Shown one piece after another: positions 1 through 9,214 of a stretch of 44,490 nucleotides of DNA. The notes below the pieces were generated by a model, which was not told where the DNA came from, did no database searches, and was given only the letters and a program-made list of their open reading frames with translations. This stretch comes from Candidatus Brocadia carolinensis (GTDB lineage Bacteria; Planctomycetota; Brocadiia; Brocadiales; Brocadiaceae), in contig AYTS01000044.1 in the NCBI GenBank assembly GCA_002009475.1, positions 1-44,490 on the forward strand. The letters are read 5' to 3'. Each line of letters opens with the position of its first letter. Within the stretch, counting starts at the first letter, position 1. The position numbers were made by a program, and so were the translations under genes.

Positions 1-132
1 AAAAAACTCGGAGTTGATCCACAGGCGATAAAAAGAAAGCGGATAACCTTCAAAAAAAACAACTTTGTAGTGAGGAAAATATTTGAAGACCCTTGTATAC
101 CAGCTACTTATGCTCTTAAATGCGTAACTTAG
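1..132 (+). CDS. 3' end of an unidentified gene cut by the window edge
   Basis: Frame 1 is open from the first base to a TAG at 130-132, giving 43 residues rich in Lys, Ile and Phe with no start codon in the window. No motif is recognisable. It could be the C-terminus of a real gene entering from the left or a chance open frame. The adjacent transposase remnant makes a broken gene plausible. No function is proposed. Confidence 0.3.
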   Translation, partial: KKLGVDPQAIKRKRITFKKNNFVVRKIFEDPCIPATYALKCVT

Positions 133-170
133 GTTAACTACGAGAAAGACGTATGGTTTAAAAAGGTGCA

Positions 171-587
171 GTGGTCGTTGTCCAATGTACCTGGCGACGA
201 TTGGGGGCTGGAGGCTCTGCCTCCAGTCTACCAGCTCGGGTGTGGCATGTATGCGAGATAGGGTATGAGACGATCCATATAGATATAGACACAACGGTAG
301 AGACCATCTATGGGAATCAGCAAGGTGGACGCAAGGGGCATAATACGAAGCATCGAGGGAAGAAGGGATTTCGTCCGGTGCTGTGTTTTATCGAGGAGAC
401 GCGGGAGTATTTTGCAGGGAAATTACGGGTAGGCGAGACGATGGGGAGTAAGGCGGTAGGAGTGGTTATAAGGAATCTACAATATTTAAGTTATTTTTGT
501 AAGCAAGCACCAGACGGGTTGTTTATCTCAGGAATTACACGATTTATCCCGCAAGGGGCAATCACGGTTGACACCTTTATTTATTGA
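171..587 (+). pseudogene. IS1380-family transposase remnant (central DDE region)
   Basis: From about position 261 the frame encodes the central part of an IS1380-type DDE transposase. It shows an acidic beta strand (IHIDIDTTVETIYGNQQ), then GHNTKHRGKKGFRPVL and KLRVGET, which matches the family pattern of D-x-D-x-T, Y-G-x-Q, G-Y/H-N-x-K and a conserved R-x-G. The N-terminal DNA-binding part and the C-terminal half with the last catalytic acid are missing. Codons 5' of about 261 are unrelated and include a short palindromic repeat, and the sequence after about 490 does not look like transposase. This is a decayed fragment, not an active element. It lies 10 bases from the end of the neighbouring minus-strand TPR gene. 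The family call is from memory of its motifs. Confidence 0.6.
210..224. repeat. Short dispersed palindrome GGAGGCTCTGCCTCC (copy 1)
   Basis: GGAGGC-TCT-GCCTCC is a perfect 6-bp inverted repeat with a 3-nt centre. An identical 15-mer occurs at 13974-13988, where the downstream TCTACC is also shared. It is probably a small dispersed hairpin of the REP type. Here it lies inside the degenerate 5' part of the IS1380 remnant. Confidence 0.55.
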
Positions 588-597
588 AACCGTCTTA

Positions 598-2442
598 CTA
601 TTGGGAAAACACATTTTCATTTTCAGGCATCTTCAACTGTTCATTGTTTTCTCCATTACTCAAGCTTATTTGATACATCTTTATTGCCTCGTCTAACTTC
701 CCCATTTTTTTATAACATTCACCAATACGATTAAATATATAATACTTTATCTGATTGTTATTGAGTGTTCTTAGCACCCTTAAATAACTATCGATTGCTT
801 CTGTATACTTTTTGTCATTAAAAAAGTGAATCTGCTATCCCAATCATACCATCAACTACAAACTCATCGTGAGGATATTCTTTTACAAAGTTGTCAAATG
901 CATTATATGCAAGCCAATAGTCTTCCATATCAAAATAACACTTCCCGATCTCTAATGCCATTTTAGCAGCATATGCATCTTCAGGACACAATTGCATGCC
1001 ATCACGGAATACTTTTATTGCAGACTCTATCATGTTCATGGCTCTAAGACATTTTCCCGTATAGTACCTTCCATACGGTACTTTATCACTACCTGGATAA
1101 CTCTCTATTGTTTTTTTGAAATATTTGAAATGCACCAAAATAGTTACTCTGTTCGTAAAAACAATCACCGAGTAAAAATCCTGCATTTTCTCTAAATTCT
1201 CCTCCCTGCTCACTCGCCAAATAATTTCCAAATACATTGCCTGCATCCTGATATTCATTTAATAAATACAGACAATTGCCAATTTGATATTCAATTTCTG
1301 ATCTCGTTTGTTCAGAAGAATGTTTCCATCTTACTCTCAAAAACAACTGTATTGCATTTCTATAGTCACCCATAAGCATATAAGTTCTTGCCATACGAAA
1401 CTGGGCATTAGCAACAGCACCAGTCACGTCTTCGGCATGTTCGTGAATAATCTTCTTGTAAATATCAATTGCTTTATAGTAAAAACCTTGACCTGCTAAT
1501 GAATCACCTATTGACAGAAATGCATCACTAACCAAAGGATCTTTTGGATAACTACATAAAAATTGAAAGTAAGCTCTCCTTGCACTTTCTGAATCCTTTA
1601 GTTTATCATAGCATTGGCCTATTTTGAATAATGCCTCTTTTGCCTCTTGACTACTTCTATGTTTTCCCACAACAATTTGATATTCCTGTAAAGCAAGAAA
1701 ATAAAAGCCAAGATCGTAATAATAATTCCCTAACTCAAAATATGCCTTCACAATCCTCTGGTCATTAGGATATTTTATCTGTGCTTTTTGATATAACTGA
1801 ACGCTCTTATCTCGATAATATTCAAAGGTTGTCTCAAGGTTGAATTTCGCCAACGATGTAACAAATATAACATCATTATCTTGGATAAATTCTAAACCGC
1901 GCATACCCAACACCGCTTCTAATATATCTTGCAAAGAACTTTTTTTTAATTGAGATATTTACATAAGATGCTAAAGAGGTAGGATCTAATTCATCGTCAA
2001 CAAGAATACTTTTTCCAAAACTCGCAGACAATGCTTGTAATACATCTGTTATTTTTACTTGAACAGCATCGATAGAGCATACAGGAATATCATACTCATC
2101 AATTTCTTTTGTAATTGTTATATTTTCATTTGGATTAATCACCACCAACGTCTTATTATCCTGTTTGCCTCTTTTTCGCTCACGAGGTTGACCATCCTTT
2201 CCTTGCCCAAGCCTTTCTTTCTTATTACTTGTCTCAAGGATTTGTAATTGAGTCCGAAGTTTCTCCAAATTATGGTTCTCTATAGTTAGTTTCTCTTGAA
2301 TGTTATTAACATTATTTTCACCTTGTTCCCCTTGTGCGTAAGAGAACCCAGATATCACCAACAAAACGCACAAAAACAAGGGCGCTTCAATTAACAATCG
2401 TATCTTCATTTCCTTATAGACAGCATATAAACTTAAGGACAT
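598..2442 (-). CDS. Secreted STN-domain and TPR-repeat protein (three frameshifts)
   Basis: The restored protein is about 613 residues. A signal-peptide-like stretch (ending FSYAQG, residues 12-37) is followed by a charged coiled segment (about 45-75). An STN-like domain follows (about 125-195: ITDVLQALSASFGKSILVDD and later LEAVLGMRGLEF). From about 200 to the end there are tandem TPR repeats. STN domains occur at the N-termini of secretins and TonB receptors; fused to TPRs it suggests a periplasmic or outer-membrane assembly protein, which is inference. Three single extra bases break the frame: 8 T at 1940-1947, 7 T at 1111-1117 and 6 A at 820-825. Deleting one base at each gives an open frame to the TAG at 598-600. 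The 2442 ATG overlaps the upstream stop (TAATG); the ATG at 2409 would place the signal peptide at the N-terminus. It is the last gene of the run from 6783. Confidence 0.75.
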
Positions 2443-3333
2443 TATTTTGATGTAAACACCAACTGATTTCTGCTATCAGTTCCCCCGGTACTTATTTTAT
2501 GAAGTCGTTTAGCCTCTTCCATATAATAATCTGCTATCTTAAAATAAGAATCTGCAATGATTGCCTTATCATCTTCAGAAGAACCTTTTCCCTCTTGTGC
2601 CATTATCGTGTATAGTGATTTCCGCGCCTTGTTAAATTCTCCCATTTGTGCGTAGCATTCTCCTATTTTCAATCGACTTTTAAATTGATAGGGACTATTT
2701 ACGTAATCACTTGTTAACGAGTGGAACACCTTTAATGCATCTTCGTATCTTTCAGATAATAAATAGCAATCTCCCAATCGATACATAATAAAATCTTCAT
2801 TTGAAGAGTGCATTGACTTATTTAACCCTTCTTCATAAAAAGCTGCTGCATTTTTGTAGTAACCCTGTTCATAGAATCTATTTGCTTCAATCACATATTT
2901 TGAACTATCCATATGAATCTCATTTAGTCCGTTTCTAAAAGCTAATGAATTCATATCATTTTTGTTGTATATAAAACGTTTATCCCCTTTATTTTCTTCG
3001 GAAATATTGATCATGGCATTATCCAAAGACACATTCTTTTTGATGGTTTCTATCACCTTTTCTTCTATAATATTTCCAATATCTTTATTTCCACGATTCA
3101 TCCAATTCTTTTGCATTAAGAACAGAAGACAAACTATCCCTAATATAAAAAAATTAATAGCTATTGAAATTCCATATTGCCTGAATACTAAGGCAATTCG
3201 AGATATATCAAAACCGAGAATTGTAATTTTTTTTATTTTTCGGTTTCTTATCTATGTCAAGCAATACCTCTCTAGATTGTTGGTAAATTTTTGCTGAGGC
3301 CTGTGATTCTTCTTGTTTAATAGAATCCAACAT
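2442..3333 (-). CDS. Membrane-anchored TPR protein (one frameshift)
   Basis: Restored length is about 296 residues. It has a charged cytoplasmic N-terminus of about 55 residues, one membrane segment (about 65-87: YGISIAINFFILGIVCLLFL), then a Lys/Asn-rich linker and TPR repeats from about 145 on (YYKNAAAFYEEGLNKS, RYEDALKVFHSLT, FNKARKSLYTIM). The intact downstream frame alone begins at 3116, just after the membrane segment. Removing one T from the 8-T tract at 3227-3234 joins it to an upstream frame that starts at ATG 3333, with AAGG about nine bases before it. It sits between the STAS gene and the STN-TPR gene and overlaps the latter by its stop codon, so the two TPR proteins are probably co-translated partners. 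Confidence 0.7.
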
Positions 3334-3381
3334 ATTTGTATTACCTTGAATCAATTAAGATGTTAATGATTAATACACTCT

Positions 3382-3753
3382 TTAGACCACAAAAGGTTTT
3401 TTTTCTAGTTTCCCAACCCGTGGACAAATACTTGTTATAACTTCATTTTCATTCTCAAAAATTGAGATAATTTTAAAAATACCTATAATATCAAACAACT
3501 TGATTACATTTTTATTCACATTAACAAATTTCAAGTCTTTTCGTCTGGCCCGAAAGATTTTTACATATTCTACTATTATACTTATTGCCTTTGCAGATAG
3601 ATATTTTGTAAATGTAAGGTCAATTATTATATAACGGGACTCATCAGTTAGTCCTTTTAAAAGAGTTTCAAGTTCTTCTATCCCTTCATATACTAAATCA
3701 CCTACCGGCAACAATATAACAGCAGTTTCATTTTCTTGTTTTTCAATTTTCAT
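3382..3753 (-). CDS. STAS-domain anti-sigma factor antagonist
   Basis: This 123-residue single-domain protein has the SpoIIAA/RsbV layout. There is an N-terminal beta strand (ETAVILLPVGDLVYEGIEEL), a central YIIIDLTFTKYLSAKAISI and a C-terminal FVNVNKNVIKLFDIIG. The usual regulatory serine follows D-x-T/S; here the Ser in YLSAKA is the likely phosphorylation site. Such proteins bind an HATPase anti-sigma kinase when unphosphorylated. The upstream gene encodes exactly such a kinase domain and overlaps this one by 11 bases, so the pair very likely forms a partner-switching module. Confidence 0.85.
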   Translation of the reverse strand: MKIEKQENETAVILLPVGDLVYEGIEELETLLKGLTDESRYIIIDLTFTKYLSAKAISIIVEYVKIFRARRKDLKFVNVNKNVIKLFDIIGIFKIISIFENENEVITSICPRVGKLEKKPFVV

Positions 3754-5290
3754 TATAACTTACTCGCTTTGCCATGTGAACAGTAGTTCCTGTGTTTTTT
3801 GTGGATTGTATTATTACCCTATCCATTAGATGCTTCATAAGCAATATCCCACGGCCACTTTTTTCTGCCGAGTCTGCATAGATGTTCATATCAGACTTTC
3901 TGTAATTCTTTATATCAAAACCACACCCATGATCGCAAACCTCAGCAATAATTTCATCCCTTAATTTAATGAATTTTATGAAGACTTCTCCGCATTTATT
4001 TTTGTTATATGCAAAAGTTACTGCATTTAAAACAGCCTCATTGACGGAAGTAATAACTTGATGTCTTTCAAGATTATCTACTACCACAGATGATAATATC
4101 TTTTCAAACCGCTCTAAAATCTTTTCATAATTGTCAATGGGAATTATCAAGGAAATCACTTCCTCCCAATAGGATTTGTTTATCTCACATTCCATATCTG
4201 AAACCATTACAGCACTATCTTCTTCATGACCAACTGACTTTCTAAATCTTTCTATTTGCAGCATTACGTCTTTTGCTATATACTCACAGTTACTAATATT
4301 GCCGTCAGCCATTACTTCGTTTAATTTATCAATATAACTCATAATTTTCCCGTTTTTGACAGCCCATGCTAAAGAACTATCTTCTACCAGAACAATTTTG
4401 CTACCGGAGGTAAAAGAAACAGTACTTTGCAAAATCACAGTTCCGGGAAACATGTTTAATGAAATAGGGTGCGATTCCAACACTGCTACTTCTTTGTTAG
4501 GTACATATAAAAGACTTATTAGTTCTTCTCCATAGCCAGAGAAGCAAAGCATTTGGCTTTGCGTATCTAACACAGCGCAAAATAATGAAACCGGAAAACG
4601 TTGTATAATATTTTTGCAAATATATTGATTAATGTTTTTTATTAAAGAAGCGGGAGATTTATCCATTCCAGTCATATAGCTATAACGGAAAATGGCCTTA
4701 ATCACATTATCAAAATTACTTAATTTCATGTCATTAGAAATACTTCCAAAGAGAAATACCCTTAAGTTCCCCAATACAACATAATCATAAAACCTATGCT
4801 TTGTAACACCTTGCAGATTCTTTATAAGGAAAAATGTGTTTGCATGCCTCCATGTATCCTCATACACCACTTTAATATCTTCACTCCTCGCAACATCTCC
4901 TCTATCATTATTTGTCATTAAAGAATCATTAAAAACTTTATGAATAACACCCTTTATATATTCAATTTTAAATGGTTTTGTCACAAAATCTGACACACCA
5001 ATATGCATGGCTTCTATTACGGTCTCTATTGAACCATAAGCAGTGATAATTATAAATTTGACCTTTGAACGTATCTTTTTAATTTCAGAAATCAATTGTA
5101 TCCCACCCATCGTAGGCATTCTTAAATCACTAATCACTAAATCATAGTTGGTCTTCTTGACAAGTTCTAATGCTTTTACACTATCGCTAATATTTTCAAC
5201 ATCATAACCTTCTTCGGTCAGAGCTTCGTGCAGTGCCCATCGTAGTGTTTCTTCGTCGTCTACTAATAAAATCTTTTTTTTCAAGTTCAT
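3743..5290 (-). CDS. Response regulator with PP2C-like and RsbW-type HATPase domains
   Basis: About 515 residues from the ATG at 5290, which starts directly before the receiver strand KKKILLVDDEE; the frame extends to 5326 but adds only a hydrophobic tail. Residues 1-125 are a receiver domain (VDDEE, acceptor Asp in DLVISDLRMP, Lys in VTKPF). Residues about 150-365 resemble an RsbU/SpoIIE PP2C phosphatase, ending EEDSAVMVSDM, but the usual Asp-Gly metal motif is replaced near FLFGSISND, so activity is doubtful. Residues about 400-510 are an RsbW-type HATPase with N box (NEAVLNAV), G1 (DHGCGFD) and G2 (GRGILLM). Known logic: receiver phosphorylation tunes the phosphatase and kinase arms acting on an STAS antagonist. 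That antagonist is the next gene, overlapping by 11 bases. An 8-T tract at 5274-5281 in this gene is in frame. Confidence 0.85.
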   Translation of the reverse strand: MNLKKKILLVDDEETLRWALHEALTEEGYDVENISDSVKALELVKKTNYDLVISDLRMPTMGGIQLISEIKKIRSKVKFIIITAYGSIETVIEAMHIGVSDFVTKPFKIEYIKGVIHKVFNDSLMTNNDRGDVARSEDIKVVYEDTWRHANTFFLIKNLQGVTKHRFYDYVVLGNLRVFLFGSISNDMKLSNFDNVIKAIFRYSYMTGMDKSPASLIKNINQYICKNIIQRFPVSLFCAVLDTQSQMLCFSGYGEELISLLYVPNKEVAVLESHPISLNMFPGTVILQSTVSFTSGSKIVLVEDSSLAWAVKNGKIMSYIDKLNEVMADGNISNCEYIAKDVMLQIERFRKSVGHEEDSAVMVSDMECEINKSYWEEVISLIIPIDNYEKILERFEKILSSVVVDNLERHQVITSVNEAVLNAVTFAYNKNKCGEVFIKFIKLRDEIIAEVCDHGCGFDIKNYRKSDMNIYADSAEKSGRGILLMKHLMDRVIIQSTKNTGTTVHMAKRVSYNEN

Positions 5291-5382
5291 AGATATTGCC
5301 AAAATTAAAAAAACCACAAACGCCACGGATACTTCATCTTTTTACTATAAACACATAACCATTATTATTTTCACTGTCAAAA

Positions 5383-6783
5383 TTATAATGGACAAAGACC
5401 GTACTCTTTTATCTTATTATACAATGTTGTTCTATTAATCCCCAATATCTTGGCTGCCTCGGTTCGCCGCCAAGAAGTCTCATTAAGAACTTTCTGAATA
5501 TGTTGTCTTTCAATATTCGCCAATGACCGAATATTTATTGCTTCATTATTTTCGACATTAGTGTTCATCCCATTAGTATTTTCAGCACATCCTTTTCTTA
5601 AATCAATAGTAACACCTAATTCCGGATGCAATATACCGTTGCCTGTAATCAATACCGCTCGCTCGATTACATTTTTCAACTCACGAATATTTCCAGGCCA
5701 TTTATATTCCAAAAGCATCTTCTCTGTTTCGAGTGGTATTTGATGAATATTTTTATTAAATTCATTATTATATTTATGCACAAAATGTTTCACCAAAAGC
5801 ATAATATCATCTTTTCTTTCCCTCAATGGCGGGATATAAATCGGTAAAACCTTCAGTCTATAATAAAGATCTTTTCTGAAATTATCGGATTCAACTTCTT
5901 CTTCCAAATTTCGGTTTGTTGACGCAATAACTCTGACATCGATCTTGATGTCATTAATTCCACCAACTCTTTTAAATTGCCGCTCTTGTAAAATTCTTAA
6001 AAGTTTTGCCTGTAATGTAATACCCATCTCGCCTATCTCATCCAAAAAGATTGTTCCTTTGTCAGCAACTTCAAACAAACCAGGCTTTCCTGTTGTTATT
6101 GCCCCAGTAAACGAACCTTTTTCATACCCAAATAATTCTGCTTCAAGAAGGCTCTCTGTCAAGGCTGCACAATTAATATCTACAAAACGGCCATTTTTTC
6201 TCGAACTTAAATGATGGATAGCCCTAGCTACGAGTTCCTTTCCTGTACCACTCTCGCCTTGTATTAACACCGTTGTTGAGGGGCTCTTTGCTACCTGTTT
6301 AATAAGATTGTAAATCTCTTTCATCTGATAACTATTCCCTATAATTACTGCTCCAGGCTCATCAGCAAAAGAACACTGTTGTGCCCGCAATTCAAGAACC
6401 TCCCTTCTTAATGCCTGGGTTCCCAGTGCCTTTTCTACAACTAATTTTAAATGTTCTGTCTTAAAAGGTTTTTCCAAATAGTCATGTGCACCCATTTTCA
6501 TTGCCTCTACCGCAGAATCAATGCTTCCATATCCAGTCATAACAATTATCAAAGCATTAGGATCTCTTTTCTTTACTTTTTCTAGAAGCTCTATACCGCA
6601 CATATTCGGTAATCGTAAATCCAATAATACTAAGTCTGGTAAAAATTCATTTATCTTTTCCAATGCATGCTCACTAGTTTCTGCAGCAATAACGTCATAC
6701 CCTAACCTCGATAAAAATTCTTTTATTGAAAGACGAATCGTTTCCTCATCGTCCACAATAAGAATTATTGCCTTAGACGACAT
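5383..6783 (-). CDS. NtrC-family sigma-54-dependent response regulator
   Basis: 466 residues, typical for the family. The receiver (1-120) has VDDEE, the acceptor Asp in DLVLLDLRLP and the Lys in LEKPFK. The AAA+ domain (about 140-380) has Walker A GESGTGKE, the sigma-54 contact loop as GSFTGA (Ser in place of the first Ala of GAFTGA), Walker B TIFLDEIGEM and the R-finger region PPLRERKDD. The C-terminus has a Fis-type helix-turn-helix (RTEAAKILGINRTTLYNKI). The start ATG follows AGGGGG at good spacing. It is first in the run of minus-strand genes 6783 to 598. No clear -24/-12 promoter was found nearby, so its targets are unknown. Confidence 0.93.
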   Translation of the reverse strand: MSSKAIILIVDDEETIRLSIKEFLSRLGYDVIAAETSEHALEKINEFLPDLVLLDLRLPNMCGIELLEKVKKRDPNALIIVMTGYGSIDSAVEAMKMGAHDYLEKPFKTEHLKLVVEKALGTQALRREVLELRAQQCSFADEPGAVIIGNSYQMKEIYNLIKQVAKSPSTTVLIQGESGTGKELVARAIHHLSSRKNGRFVDINCAALTESLLEAELFGYEKGSFTGAITTGKPGLFEVADKGTIFLDEIGEMGITLQAKLLRILQERQFKRVGGINDIKIDVRVIASTNRNLEEEVESDNFRKDLYYRLKVLPIYIPPLRERKDDIMLLVKHFVHKYNNEFNKNIHQIPLETEKMLLEYKWPGNIRELKNVIERAVLITGNGILHPELGVTIDLRKGCAENTNGMNTNVENNEAINIRSLANIERQHIQKVLNETSWRRTEAAKILGINRTTLYNKIKEYGLCPL

Positions 6784-6866
6784 TTTTACCCCCTTTTTTA
6801 CAAAAACAACTTATCTAGGCATTAAATTATTATTCAATAATTAGGCAAACATTTGAAAAATCTTTA

Positions 6867-6893
6867 GAATCTGTTGATTATTTCAACAGATTC
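6867..6893 (-). terminator. Perfect 11-bp hairpin between TPR gene and NtrC regulator
   Basis: GAATCTGTTGA, a 5-nt loop and TCAACAGATTC form a perfect stem. Reading the minus strand, the stem is followed by a T-rich stretch (TAAAGATTTTT). It lies about 50 bases after the stop of the 6942-8118 gene, so it probably ends that transcript. A dyad operator for the regulator gene is the alternative. Confidence 0.55.
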
Positions 6894-6941
6894 AGATGAT
6901 ATACTTTATGTTTCTAAATAGCAAACAATATTCCATCTAGA

Positions 6942-8118
6942 TCATTTCTCATGCACACCTTTTAATGATTCTAATCGTTTAATTATCTCTTTTACTTTAG
7001 AATTTTCAATTGTATTCTTTGTATATTTCAAGCTACACTGATATTGTTCAATAGCACTTAATAGATTCCCAGTACTCTCATATATAGAAGCGAGATTCAG
7101 CCTTGTCTCATTGTCAGCTTGATTAAGGCTTAAAACTTGGTTAAATGCATTAATAGCCAATTCAGCTCTGCCTTTAAGTTTATATAATTCCCCCAGATGT
7201 TTATAGTATTTTATCTGGCTCATGGAATAGATCGGGATCACTCTATTATAAACATCAATAGCATCATCGAATCGCTTCATGTCACAATAAGTGTTAGCCA
7301 GCTCATAGAAAGGATCTACTCCCAAAGATGACAAAGAACGGATATCTTCTTCATTCGCAGTAAACAATTTTAATAGCACATTACCCTCTTCAATTAAGCG
7401 GTTTCTCATTTCTTGATGTCTCGAATAATGTACAAATAAAGTACAGTGAATTAAAAATGAGCAAGGTATCTCAGAAGAAAGATTTCTTAATCTTTCCGTT
7501 GTTTCATTATAGGTAAAATTTCCTTGTTGGTAATTGCCTAGTATATAATCAATTTCCTCTTGTACATTTACGCCTTTACATACGTTAATAATTTGTTGTG
7601 AAAGCTGCTCTATCATTTCCGATATTTTTTCTCTTGACTCACATTCACCAACTAAAACGTTCAGAGTTTTTTTTTGCTTTCACATGCAGAATCTCTATAT
7701 CAGCCCGGAATACGCTTCCAAACTGGTTTAAAGTTCCCTTAAGAGCAAAATCTGCCTTTATTTTTTCCGCAATACGAATGATTATCTTTGGATCAACTTT
7801 CGCAAACAAATCAACAATATTTGGCTCTGTCAGCATACTTACATCTGCATTCTCAATTTTTATAACATTATGCAACACAGCTTCTTGCATAATCTCATAT
7901 GTATGCTCTTGTTCCGTCACTGCAAAATACCCAGAACGAATTAATTCGGTCCGCATTACATCATCAACACCCATGACAAAACCATTTGAATCACAATTGT
8001 ACTTCAAGGGGAAAATGGCAATCTTTACCTTTCTTTCGTTTCCGGAAATAATACCAAGAAAACTAATAGAAAGTATAAACAACAAAGCAAGAAGTTTATA
8101 GAGTATCTTCAAACGCAT
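6942..8118 (-). CDS. CsgG/FlgT-like N-terminal domain with TPR repeats (one frameshift)
   Basis: Restored length is about 391 residues. There is a signal peptide or membrane anchor (8-26), then a domain with the pattern of CsgG/FlgT/TolB-N-like envelope proteins. It shows KVKIAIFPLKY, MRTELIRSGYFAVTEQ and ADFALKGTLNQFGSVFRADI, i.e. a beta strand, a helix with a variable-signal motif, and a later strand pair. From about 250 there are TPR repeats (FDDAIDVYNRVIPIY, AELAINAFNQVLSLN, LLSAIEQYQCSLKY). The frame breaks in a 9-T tract at 7667-7675; deleting one T joins the signal-peptide part to the TPR part through VLVGECESREKI. Family assignment is by pattern only. A hairpin terminator lies on each side, so it appears to be its own transcription unit. 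Confidence 0.65.
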
Positions 8119-8160
8119 TTATAGCTCTACCAAAATTTATAATCACAAATGAATTTAGAA

Positions 8161-8211
8161 TAAAAAAAAGCCCGCTAATTTGTATTTCAATGTTATACAA
8201 ACTGACAGGCT
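8161..8211 (-). terminator. Strong intrinsic terminator downstream of flgM-like gene
   Basis: On the minus strand a 17-bp stem with G-U pairs (arms 8195-8211 and 8169-8185) and a 9-nt loop is followed by eight T residues (8169-8162). This is a textbook rho-independent terminator. It separates the flgM-like gene from the CsgG/TPR-like gene. The rest of 8119-8468 shows no gene. Confidence 0.8.
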
Positions 8212-8468
8212 CTATCGTAATCATAACCAAACAGTTATTTTACAAAATTCCCATTTAAATTGCCGAAAAAAACCTACAATTTACACCATCCTTATGTATC
8301 TTGATACATATCGTTCGCATGCATTTTGGGCATCTACCTTCGTACGCTGTCTCTTCTTTATTCATATAAACTCTTGTATATACGTGACAACAATCGAATT
8401 TTACACCAATATACCGTTTATACATTCACAGAATACCTGTTATCTTGTTTTCTAATATAAACACCTTT

Positions 8469-8796
8469 TCACTTCTTATCACCAAAGACATCTATGATCT
8501 TCTCTGCCACTTGCAAAACCACTTCAGGCTTGTCATAAAAACCATCCTTTATTTTTGTTTTAATTTCCTCCATCTTTTCAGATCTCACGTCAGGTATCTC
8601 GCCTACAAGTGTCTTCAGTTTAGTAATCGTCTGTTCTAGTATTCTTGTCTCTTTGGAGATATCAACAGAATCATTTTTTTTCATCATCAGGACGATTTTC
8701 CTTATTAGTTTTTATTTTCAATTGATTTTCCTCAACGTAATTTGAATTAACACCTCTGGTATGCAGAGAAGCATTAGAAACATCTTTTATTGTCAT
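8469..8796 (-). CDS. flgM: FlgM-like anti-sigma-28 factor (one frameshift)
   Basis: The C-terminal 72 residues fit FlgM: ILEQTITKLKTLVGEIPDVR, then EKMEEIKTKIKDGFYDKPE and VAEKII near the end (the family pattern R-x-E-K-V-x-x-I-K-x-x-I-x-x-G-x-Y). Removing one T from the 8-T tract at 8674-8681 extends the frame to an ATG at 8796, which has an excellent Shine-Dalgarno, giving about 108 residues. FlgM holds the flagellar sigma factor FliA until hook completion. No flagellar structural gene is in the window, so either the other genes are elsewhere or the protein controls another sigma factor. It is transcribed alone and followed by a strong terminator. Confidence 0.75.
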
Positions 8797-8800
8797 GTTA

Positions 8801-8808
8801 TCCTCCTA
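8801..8808 (-). promoter_or_regulatory. Ribosome binding site of the flgM-like gene
   Basis: The minus strand reads TAGGAGGATAAC immediately before ATG 8796. This is the best ribosome binding site in the window. It fixes the start upstream of the homopolymer, which shows that the frame break lies inside a real gene. Confidence 0.8.
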
Positions 8809-9214
8809 AAAAGTTACATTTATTTTATTTATGATATGAAACTTTAGTTTCTGACCGTCAAATCATTTTCAACTTGTCCTCAGGCGTATTTCTTAACCAG
8901 AACAAGAAGGCAACATTCAAAACATTAAGGAAATTCATGCCTGTGTTAATTGGCTTGTAAGTACTGTATTATAAGGAACTCCAATTAGTGACAAAAATAT
9001 TTTTGCTGAAAGTGTAAAATATTTTATGCAAGACACTGTGCTGTCGATGCATCAACATCTATAGATAACATTTTTTCTGTGAGAAGTTAATTGAATCTAA
9101 ATCAAAGAATAACAGCACATATAGAAGCACACTCTTACGCTGTAGTATTAGACAACTTTAGTTTATATATCGGAATATTTTGTGAATAATTTAAACCTTT
9201 TCAAATACTTTACA
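8809..9214. other. Non-coding AT-rich gap
   Basis: No open frame with codon structure on either strand. It must hold the promoter of the flgM-like gene, but I could not identify one with confidence. A small dyad (GAAACT-TT-AGTTTC) lies near 8837-8851. A loose -24/-12-like string near 9029-9044 on the minus strand has wrong spacing. Confidence 0.5.

Noticed and set aside
9029..9044. Sigma-54 promoter for the flgM-like gene on the minus strand
   Set aside because: GCAC and TTGC elements are present but one base too far apart and the GG of the -24 box is missing; it is also more than 200 bases upstream.
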